A DNA stretch of 5,191 nt from Bacillota bacterium (GTDB lineage: Bacteria; Bacillota; Bacilli; Lactobacillales; Enterococcaceae), in contig JAEWFE010000122.1 in the NCBI GenBank assembly GCA_023389005.1, positions 1 to 5,191 on the forward strand, read 5' to 3'. This document shows, piece after piece, positions 1-4,710 of this stretch. A model generated the notes under the pieces. It did no database searches. It was not told the DNA's origin and saw only the letters and a list, made by a program, of their open reading frames with translations. The position numbers and the translations under genes were made by a program. Every line of letters starts with the position of its first letter. Position 1 is the first letter of the stretch.

Positions 1-149
1 GGATGAATTTCTACAAATTCGCTACCATTGATACGTCCATAGCTTGTAGTGATTTGTTTAATCCACAAATCGCCAATGTGACGGCGTTCAATCGTCCATG
101 TTTCACCATTTCTAAATAAAAATTTTAATGCTTTCATTTCTCTTGCCAT
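1..149 (-). CDS. Unrecognised protein, N-terminal part only (49 codons in window)
   Basis: The reading frame opens with ATG at 149-147 and stays open to the left edge, so the C-terminus lies outside the window. The visible protein begins MAREMKALKFLFRNGETWTI and continues with GDLWIKQITTSYGRI, then GSEFVEIH, with Pro as the next residue. A good Shine-Dalgarno sequence, GAAGGAGTG at 166-158, ends 8 bases before the ATG and supports this start over the internal ATG at codon 5. A promoter-like sequence lies further upstream at 217-245. The fragment is basic, has several aromatic residues, and shows no signal peptide or membrane segment. The alternation of hydrophobic and polar residues suggests beta strands, which is only inference. 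I do not recognise the family and assign no function. That it is a real gene is well supported by start, ribosome binding site and promoter together. It may be under carbon catabolite control through the cre-like site at 233-247. Confidence 0.8.
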   Translation of the reverse strand, partial: MAREMKALKFLFRNGETWTIERRHIGDLWIKQITTSYGRINGSEFVEIH

Positions 150-173
150 AAAAGATTCACTCCTTCAATTAAA

Positions 174-198
174 AGACAGCACCAAAAAAGCGCTATCT
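174..198 (-). promoter_or_regulatory. Leader hairpin just upstream of the ribosome binding site of the left-edge gene
   Basis: In minus-strand RNA, AGATAGCGC (198-190) pairs along all 9 positions with GTGCTGTCT (182-174), counting two G-U pairs, around a 7-base loop TTTTTTG. The G-U pairs become A-C mismatches in plus-strand RNA, so the hairpin is specific to the transcript of the left-edge gene. It sits inside the predicted leader. Its 3' side is followed by TTTAATT and then the Shine-Dalgarno sequence at 166-158. It could be a weak attenuator, an RNA-stabilising element or a translation modulator. The U run is too short for a confident terminator call. Confidence 0.4.
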
Positions 199-216
199 GA
201 AAGTTCTTACATTGTT

Positions 217-245
217 AGTTTAGCATAGGTTTTAGAAAACGTAAA
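217..245 (-). promoter_or_regulatory. Candidate sigma-A promoter of the left-edge gene
   Basis: Read on the minus strand, a -35 like TTTACG (245-240; 4 of 6 to TTGACA) is followed after 17 bases by a -10 like TAAACT (222-217; 4 of 6 to TATAAT). TGC directly before the -10 makes it a TGn-extended -10, which can compensate for weak hexamers. Transcription would start near 210, giving a leader of about 60 bases that includes the hairpin at 174-198. The -35 lies inside the cre-like sequence at 233-247. Confidence 0.5.
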
Positions 246-247
246 CA
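233..247. promoter_or_regulatory. Candidate cre (CcpA binding) site overlapping the -35
   Basis: TAGAAAACGTAAACA on the plus strand matches the Firmicutes cre consensus WTGNAANCGNWNNCW at every defined position except the second (A for T), including the central CG. It covers the proposed -35 at 240-245 of the left-edge gene. Bound CcpA at that position would normally block RNA polymerase, so repression on preferred sugars is the expected effect. The call rests on sequence match and placement only; AT-rich DNA can give chance matches. Confidence 0.4.
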
Positions 248-335
248 ACGTGCAATCTTCACAAAAAAACGATTTTTAGAAAATAATTTTTATTTAAAAT
301 AAATAAAGATTACAAATGTGATAATTCGGTATTTT

Positions 336-363
336 TTATCTATTTATAGTCATTGATAGATAA
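336..363. repeat. 8-base perfect inverted repeat in the cca downstream spacer
   Basis: TTATCTAT (336-343) and ATAGATAA (356-363) are perfect inverted repeats around a 12-base spacer. The stem is almost all A-T and neither strand has a T run after it: the minus strand continues with A residues and the plus strand with CAAAGC. It is therefore not a standard intrinsic terminator for cca, although it is the most regular structure in the 253-base gap between the two minus-strand genes. It could be a protein-binding operator, a weak processing hairpin or chance. The rest of about 248-402 is AT-rich, and I see no gene there on either strand. Confidence 0.35.
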
Positions 364-402
364 CAAAGCATAATATAAGAAAATTCTTAGTCAGCAGTCT
401 TA

Positions 403-1614
403 TTACGCAAAATTCACAAACTCTTGGGCATAATTTAGCAATGCCTCACGTTCATTAGCCACTTCTTTTAATAGGACGGCTCGCTCACAGTGTGCAAGGG
501 TTTCTTTTAACCATAAGCCACCACGGCGATTCAAAGCCTGCATTAAATCATTCCCATTAATTGCTAAATCTTTGAGCGAATGAATGACAAGCAAACGATA
601 TTGATTCAGCAAACTTTCTTTTGATAAGGCTAAATCATAAAACGGAGCAATATAGAAAAGTTGAGTCAAACAAGTTTCATTTAATTGATAATAATCCAAG
701 ACATCCATTGGTCGTTGTTTGATTATTTCTAGCGCCTCACGTAAAAGTAGTACTTCATGTATTCTCTGATTGGATAGCTTCCATTCTTTTAAAAATGCTT
801 TTTGATGTTTTATCGCAATTTCTAATTGATCGATTAATAAACACCAGGCCACCGATAAATCCTGAATAGGAAAACGCAAAATTTCACTCATTTGTTGTAA
901 AAAATGCTGTTTATCTGCCAGTTGTGGACAATATTTAAAGCAATCAGTTGTAATGAATAATTGAAAAGCTTGTTGCGCATTTTGGCCTAATAATAATTTT
1001 TCAAACTCAATACAAATTCGTTCAACAGAAATTTTACTCAATAATGGTGCGTGTGTAGTAATGGCTGCTTGCGTCTGTTCTTCTAAATCAAAACCTAATT
1101 GTGAAACAAATCTTAAGCCACGCATCATCCGCAAAGCATCTTCTTGAAAGCGTTCAGCAGCAATCCCCACTGCTTTTAATTTTTTATTTTGTAAATCTTC
1201 TAGTCCATGGAACAAATCAATAATCTGACCTTGGGCATTTAGGGCTAATGCATTAATCGTAAAATCACGTCGTTTTAAATCTTCTTCTAAACTACGAACA
1301 AAATCCACATGATCTGGTCGACGATAATCTTGATAGGTCGATTCTGTACGAAAAGTGGTGATTTCATAGCTTTCATCTTGATGCAAAACTAAAACCGTAC
1401 CATGCTCAATGCCGACATCAATTGTTTTTTCAAAGACCTCTTTAATTTCAGCCGGAAAAGCACTAGTGGCGATATCAACATCATGAATCGGTAAGTTTAA
1501 GATGCAATCACGGACACTACCGCCAACAAAATAAGCCTCATAGCCTGCTTGATTCAGTTTGTCAATAACTGGTAATGCTTTCTTAAACTCTTGAGGTAAG
1601 TTATTTATTCGCAT
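403..1614 (-). CDS. cca: CCA tRNA nucleotidyltransferase (CCA-adding enzyme)
   Basis: A 403-residue class II nucleotidyltransferase that adds or repairs the 3' CCA of tRNA in the cytoplasm, using CTP and ATP without a nucleic acid template (EC 2.7.7.72). The head domain (about residues 20-145) shows the nucleotide-binding GGSVRD (31-36), the metal-binding carboxylates of DVD (D45, D47) and RRDFTINALA (115-124). EDALRMMRGLRF (158-169) carries the Asp/Arg pair (D159, R162) that in this family reads the incoming base by hydrogen bonding. An RNA-binding helical region (about 170-230) and the C-terminal tail domain with GNDL (354-357) follow. Length fits the roughly 400-residue Bacillus-type enzyme that does both C and A addition. 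ATG at 1614 is preceded by AAAGGAAG (1627-1620) at 5 bases. It has its own strong promoter and is divergent from the YitT gene. No clear terminator follows it. No catalytic residue is missing and the gene looks intact. Confidence 0.97.
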   Translation of the reverse strand: MRINNLPQEFKKALPVIDKLNQAGYEAYFVGGSVRDCILNLPIHDVDIATSAFPAEIKEVFEKTIDVGIEHGTVLVLHQDESYEITTFRTESTYQDYRRPDHVDFVRSLEEDLKRRDFTINALALNAQGQIIDLFHGLEDLQNKKLKAVGIAAERFQEDALRMMRGLRFVSQLGFDLEEQTQAAITTHAPLLSKISVERICIEFEKLLLGQNAQQAFQLFITTDCFKYCPQLADKQHFLQQMSEILRFPIQDLSVAWCLLIDQLEIAIKHQKAFLKEWKLSNQRIHEVLLLREALEIIKQRPMDVLDYYQLNETCLTQLFYIAPFYDLALSKESLLNQYRLLVIHSLKDLAINGNDLMQALNRRGGLWLKETLAHCERAVLLKEVANEREALLNYAQEFVNFA

Positions 1615-1664
1615 TGCTACTTCCTTTCTATTCGTTTCATACGTTTTTCAGTAAGTCCGTAATC

Positions 1665-1692
1665 ATTATAACATAAGTTTACATTTTGACTA
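1665..1692 (-). promoter_or_regulatory. Promoter of cca, perfect extended -10
   Basis: On the minus strand the -10 is TATAAT (1670-1665), identical to consensus, and TGT directly before it gives a TGn-extended -10. A -35 like TAGTCA (1692-1687; 4 of 6) lies 16 bases upstream. Transcription would start near 1658, leaving a leader of about 44 bases before the cca ATG. This is the best-looking promoter in the window. Confidence 0.75.
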
Positions 1693-1713
1693 GCAACAAT
1701 CAAAAACTAGAAA
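1686..1713 (+). promoter_or_regulatory. Possible distal promoter of the YitT-family gene, -35 overlapping that of cca
   Basis: TTGACT (1686-1691; 5 of 6 to TTGACA) is followed after 16 bases by TAGAAA (1708-1713; 4 of 6 to TATAAT). Its -35 shares bases 1687-1691 with the oppositely directed -35 of cca. It lacks a TGn extension and would leave a leader of about 100 bases, so it is less convincing than the candidate at 1756-1784. Confidence 0.25.
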
Positions 1714-1755
1714 ATGAGAGATTTACTTATTTTTCAGTATTTTTTAGCACATTTA

Positions 1756-1784
1756 TTGTATTTCATGGTTGTTTCTGATACATT
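1756..1784 (+). promoter_or_regulatory. Candidate proximal promoter of the YitT-family gene
   Basis: TTGTAT (1756-1761) and TACATT (1779-1784) are 17 bases apart, and TGA at 1776-1778 forms a TGn-extended -10. Both hexamers are imperfect (3 of 6 and 4 of 6). T-rich sequence upstream (about 1722-1746) could act as an UP-like element. The start would be near 1791, giving a short leader of about 29 bases before the ATG at 1820. Confidence 0.4.
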
Positions 1785-1819
1785 AATATCGTTGAGTAAA
1801 TTTTAGGGGAGGTATTCAA

Positions 1820-2707
1820 ATGCAAAAGAATTTATCTTGGAAAGTGTTTTTTGATATCTTTGTCATTATTTTAGGAACAGCCATTTTTAGTTTTGGCCTT
1901 GTTTTTTTTAACATTCCTAATAAATTAGCTGAAGGTGGTATCGCCGGGATTACCTTGATTTTAAAAGCTTTATTTAATTATAATCCTGCTATCACAAACT
2001 TGTTATTAAATGTTCCTATTGTATTGTTAGGTGGCAAGATTCTAGGACGTCAAACATTAATTTATACAATTTTTGGTATTTTTGGTGTTTCTTTCTGGTT
2101 AGATTTCTGGCAAAAAATTCCAATTGTGATTGACTTAGATCATGACTTATTAATTGTCGCACTCGTTGCTGGGATTGTAATGGGTTTTGGTAGCGGGATT
2201 ATCTATCGCGTGGGTGGAACCACTGGTGGTAGTGATATCGTTGCGAGAATTTTAGATAAAAACTTTGGGATTCCCTTAGGACGTGGGCTTTTTGGATTTG
2301 ATGTGGTAGTCTTAGTTGCTTCCTTGACTTATGTTGATTTACACCGAATGATCTATACTTTGATTTTTAGCTTTGTCTTCTCTCGTGTCGTTGAAGCAGT
2401 CATCAATGGTGGTTATTCTGAAAAAGGAATTTTAGTCGTTTCAGATAAAAGCAATGAAATCACTGAATATTTGATGGCTAACGTGATGCGTGGAATTACT
2501 TATCTTAAGGGTGAAGGAGCTTACTCGAAAGTCCAAAAAGATATCATTTATATGGTAGTCGGCGTTAGAGAATTACCTGCCATTAAACGAATGATTCATG
2601 AAGTGGATGAAAAAGCCTTTATTTCTATTATCAATGTTCATGAAGTGATTGGCGAAGGATTTACTTACCTCAGACCGAAAAAAACCGTGCTAAAGAAAAA
2701 TAAATAA
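1820..2707 (+). CDS. YitT family (DUF161/DUF2179) integral membrane protein
   Basis: A 295-residue polytopic membrane protein of unknown substrate. The N-terminal DUF161 (YitT membrane) domain spans about residues 10-205. Hydrophobic segments lie near 9-31, 40-52, 57-73, 80-97, 108-130, 157-173 and 176-192. Family-typical motifs are the stretch NIPNKLAEGGIAGI (31-44), the glycine-rich GGTTGGSDI (132-140) and NGGYSEKGI (196-204). A soluble DUF2179 domain of mixed alpha/beta character follows (about 205-280), ending in INVHEVIGEGF (271-281) and a basic tail KKTVLKKNK. The length is normal for the family. ATG at 1820 follows a strong Shine-Dalgarno AGGGGAGG (1805-1812) at 7 bases. It is monocistronic: divergent from cca and convergent with ypiB. 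Firmicutes usually carry several paralogues, so I give no gene symbol. Transport or cytoplasmic ligand sensing has been suggested by its architecture, but I cannot infer a substrate. Confidence 0.9.
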   Translation: MQKNLSWKVFFDIFVIILGTAIFSFGLVFFNIPNKLAEGGIAGITLILKALFNYNPAITNLLLNVPIVLLGGKILGRQTLIYTIFGIFGVSFWLDFWQKIPIVIDLDHDLLIVALVAGIVMGFGSGIIYRVGGTTGGSDIVARILDKNFGIPLGRGLFGFDVVVLVASLTYVDLHRMIYTLIFSFVFSRVVEAVINGGYSEKGILVVSDKSNEITEYLMANVMRGITYLKGEGAYSKVQKDIIYMVVGVRELPAIKRMIHEVDEKAFISIINVHEVIGEGFTYLRPKKTVLKKNK

Positions 2708-2712
2708 AAATC

Positions 2713-2748
2713 AGGCCGCAGCTCAAATCAAATGAACTGTGGCCTTTT
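2713..2748. terminator. Intrinsic terminator between convergent genes, probably bidirectional
   Basis: AGGCCGCAG (2713-2721) pairs with CTGTGGCCT (2737-2745) over 9 positions in plus-strand RNA, including one G-U. A C/A mismatch and a 3-base TCA/TGA inner stem surround a 7-base loop. On the plus strand the T run is short (TTTT, 2745-2748, then GGTT), ending the YitT transcript. On the minus strand the stem has one A/C mismatch but is followed by GATTTTTATTTATT, which suits ending ypiAB. The hairpin fills nearly all of the 43-base gap between the two stop codons. Confidence 0.75.
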
Positions 2749-2750
2749 GG

Positions 2751-3284
2751 TTAGCTTAATGCTTTTAATTCAGAAGATAATTGAGCAAAAGTTGCTTGAT
2801 CATTTTCTTCCAATGCCTGATTGATTCGTAACAATAACTCCTTCTTCTGACTTTCCCTTGCTAATTCATCGAAGTAGTCCTCTACTTGGCGATCAAATTG
2901 TGAGTCTAAGGTTTCGTTCCAACTAGCATAGGGATTATCTTCCAAAACACCCAGATAAATGGCTTCTTGCCAGGCATCTTTAAACCGACATTCTAAATAC
3001 AAATCTTCTTGCCAATGGAAACGAATCTCATGGAAAATCTGATCCACATCTGCAAATTCAATCTTTTCTTTATATAAAAGAATGGGAGTATCAGAAAAAT
3101 CAGCTGTTTGAATGACTAGTCCTCTTGGTGTAACTTCTGCTTTTTCAACAAAGTGGACGTTTTCTAAAATAGCTTCGTGACTAATTAAATAGTTGACTAA
3201 CCATGAAACTTCTCGTCGTGTAAATGATTGACTCGTTACAAACCAAGCCAGAAAATTCTTCTTTTGTGCCAATGTGATTGCCAT
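2751..3284 (-). CDS. ypiB: YpiB-like UPF0302 / IDEAL domain protein
   Basis: A 177-residue cytoplasmic protein matching Bacillus subtilis YpiB in size, order of motifs and gene neighbour. The N-terminal UPF0302 domain (about residues 5-110) contains RREVSWLVNYL (23-33), HFVE (44-47), PRGL (53-56) and FHEIRFHW (84-91). The C-terminal part (about 147-175, ELLLRINQALEENDQATF onward) is an IDEAL domain, a short helical module named after its conserved residues. I chose ATG at 3284 because GAAGGTG (3297-3291) lies 6 bases upstream and the protein then aligns in length with YpiB. The frame also stays open upstream to a TTG at 3314, but that would overlap the end of ypiA and has no visible ribosome binding site. 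The gene starts 17 bases after the ypiA stop, so the two are almost certainly co-transcribed. The molecular function of YpiB is not established. Confidence 0.9.
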   Translation of the reverse strand: MAITLAQKKNFLAWFVTSQSFTRREVSWLVNYLISHEAILENVHFVEKAEVTPRGLVIQTADFSDTPILLYKEKIEFADVDQIFHEIRFHWQEDLYLECRFKDAWQEAIYLGVLEDNPYASWNETLDSQFDRQVEDYFDELARESQKKELLLRINQALEENDQATFAQLSSELKALS

Positions 3285-3290
3285 TTGCTT

Positions 3291-3297
3291 CACCTTC
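3291..3297 (-). promoter_or_regulatory. Ribosome binding site that fixes the ypiB start
   Basis: GAAGGTG on the minus strand, followed by A, gives AAGGTGA, which matches the GGTGA side of the anti-Shine-Dalgarno complement AAGGAGGTGA. It ends 6 bases before the ATG at 3284 and sits wholly in the gap after the ypiA stop codon. No similar sequence precedes the TTG at 3314. Confidence 0.75.
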
Positions 3298-3301
3298 TTT
3301 G

Positions 3302-4573
3302 TTAGTAATCCCAATCGCTTTGTTTTAATTCATCATAAAGTTGATGTAAAGATTCATCATGCATTTCTTTGGCTAAATGACTCTCAAGTAATGCCAAAGC
3401 CTCTTTCAAGCGACCTTCATCACGTAAAAAGTAACAATAGTCGCGAATAAATTCAGGGACTTCTTGCATTTCTTCTAAAGCCATTTCATAGTAATGGGCT
3501 GCCTTTTCAAATTCTTCCTCTTCATTATAGATACGAGCAACCATCCAAAGCAATTCGCCTTGATAGGCATTTTCGATTCGTTCAAAATAGTGCAATGTTT
3601 GCTCATATTCTCCTTGATAAAAGGCATTTTTAGCAAGAGCAGTCAGCACACTATCTTCCTCTTCATCTAATAAGAGCGCTTGATTCAGATAAAGGTTGGC
3701 TTTTTGATAGTCTTCCAACTCTTCTAGCACTTCAGCCAAATGTAAGTAAAAATGCACATAATACGGATTCTCTTTAATCGCTTGTTCCAATAACTGCGCT
3801 GCTTTTACTGGCTGTTGTTCATGAACATAGATATCCGCTAACTCTAGATAAGCCTCTTTAATATTCGGATTTTCTTTGATCAATTCTTCATAATAGACAA
3901 TCGCTTCATCCATTTCATGCATTTGTTGATTCAAACGAGCTAAGTTTAATAGGATTTGATCATTCTTCTTGTGACGATAAGCTTCTTTATAGTAGTCTAA
4001 AGCCTCTTCAAACTTCCCTTGATGTGCAAGTGTGGTCGCTAAACGTTCTAATATCGAAACATTAGAAAATTCTTTATATCCCGCATCTAATAAAAGTTCA
4101 TACATATTTTGCGCTAGTGTCAATTTATTGGCTAGCAAAGCAATTTCTGCATAGGCAAATTGCACGGTTTCATCCTCGGGTAATAAAGCGAGCAACTCTT
4201 GTAATTTAGCCAGACTTACTTCGATAAACCCAATCGCTTGATAAGCATCAGCCATCATAAAGAGTGCGCGTGGATAATATTCACTCGTCTCTTTGATTTG
4301 GTCTAAGTATTCAAAGGCAGTTTCGTAATCATCTTCTTCGATTGCAATTTCAGCCAAATAGGTTAATACCAAATCTTTTTCAGGAATTTGACGCTCCACT
4401 AAATCTAAAAAGACTTCCTTAGCCTCAATCAAGAATCCTTTTTCAATTAATACTTCACCCAACTCAATTAATACAGGTAATTCATCATGGGTTAAAGCTT
4501 GTTGTAATAATAAATCAGCGCCGGCTAAATCACCATCAGACAACGACTGTAACATTTTTTCACTAAAAGACAT
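3302..4573 (-). CDS. ypiA: YpiA-like tetratricopeptide repeat (TPR) protein
   Basis: A 423-residue, strongly acidic, soluble protein made almost entirely of TPR helical hairpins, roughly eleven of them, starting near residues 34, 69, 103, 135, 172, 206, 240, 274, 308, 340 and 374. Repeats with the clearest consensus are LERLATTLAHQGKFEEALDY (175-194), LLNLARLNQQMHEMDEAIVY (208-227) and AYLELADIYVHEQQPVKAAQ (241-260). There is no signal peptide or transmembrane segment, so it is a cytoplasmic scaffold for protein contacts. TPR sequence alone would not name the gene. The call to YpiA rests on length, full-length TPR content and the immediately following ypiB, the order found in B. subtilis, where the pair follows aroE. 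Here ilvA lies upstream behind a terminator instead. ATG at 4573 has AAAGGAG (4587-4581) at 7 bases. Partner and role are unknown. Confidence 0.88.
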   Translation of the reverse strand: MSFSEKMLQSLSDGDLAGADLLLQQALTHDELPVLIELGEVLIEKGFLIEAKEVFLDLVERQIPEKDLVLTYLAEIAIEEDDYETAFEYLDQIKETSEYYPRALFMMADAYQAIGFIEVSLAKLQELLALLPEDETVQFAYAEIALLANKLTLAQNMYELLLDAGYKEFSNVSILERLATTLAHQGKFEEALDYYKEAYRHKKNDQILLNLARLNQQMHEMDEAIVYYEELIKENPNIKEAYLELADIYVHEQQPVKAAQLLEQAIKENPYYVHFYLHLAEVLEELEDYQKANLYLNQALLLDEEEDSVLTALAKNAFYQGEYEQTLHYFERIENAYQGELLWMVARIYNEEEEFEKAAHYYEMALEEMQEVPEFIRDYCYFLRDEGRLKEALALLESHLAKEMHDESLHQLYDELKQSDWDY

Positions 4574-4603
4574 CGTATATCTCCTTTAATCTAGTCTAGC
4601 TTT

Positions 4604-4612
4604 ATTTTACCA
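4604..4612 (-). promoter_or_regulatory. Candidate extended -10 promoter of ypiAB
   Basis: On the minus strand TGGTAAAAT (4612-4604) is a TGn-extended -10 with 5 of 6 matches in the hexamer. No good -35 is found at 16-18 bases; TTGCCA is present but only 12 bases away. The site lies in the 137-base gap between ilvA and ypiA, downstream of the ilvA terminator, where a separate promoter is needed if ypiAB is its own unit. Transcription would begin near 4597. Confidence 0.45.
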
Positions 4613-4657
4613 CAATTTGACTGGCAATGCTCTTATTTATTATTTTTAGATTATTGT

Positions 4658-4703
4658 AAAAAAAGCATAAACCAAGAGAATCGTTTCTTCTCTTAGTTTA
4701 TGC
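4658..4703 (-). terminator. Strong rho-independent terminator of ilvA
   Basis: In minus-strand RNA, a 16-position stem (4703-4688 with 4680-4665) contains one wobble pair and no mismatch, closes a 7-base loop GAAACGA, and is followed at once by seven T residues (4664-4658). The wobble becomes a C/A mismatch on the plus strand, which also lacks a T run, so the terminator acts on ilvA only. It begins 7 bases after the ilvA stop codon and separates ilvA from the ypiAB operon. Confidence 0.93.
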
Positions 4704-4710
4704 ATTATCA

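Noticed and set aside
279..310. AT-only palindrome TTTATTT/AAATAAA and surrounding A/T runs
   Set aside because: This is low-complexity AT sequence; the stem would be very weak and has no T run in a useful place. No terminator, origin or gene can be supported.
376..389. Palindrome TAAGAAAATTCTTA just after cca as a terminator
   Set aside because: Only five usable A-T-rich pairs around a 4-base loop, followed on the minus strand by TATTATGC and not by a T run.
1659..1673. PerR-box-like sequence TTATAATGATTACGG (12 of 15 to TTATAATNATTATAA) on the minus strand at the cca promoter
   Set aside because: Most of the match is the consensus -10 hexamer itself, and the other half-site is broken at its last three positions. 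cca is not a known peroxide-stress gene.
4591..4599. CTAGTCTAG palindrome in the ypiA leader as an operator
   Set aside because: Two 4-base CTAG arms around one base are too short to support a binding site, and no known regulator motif fits.
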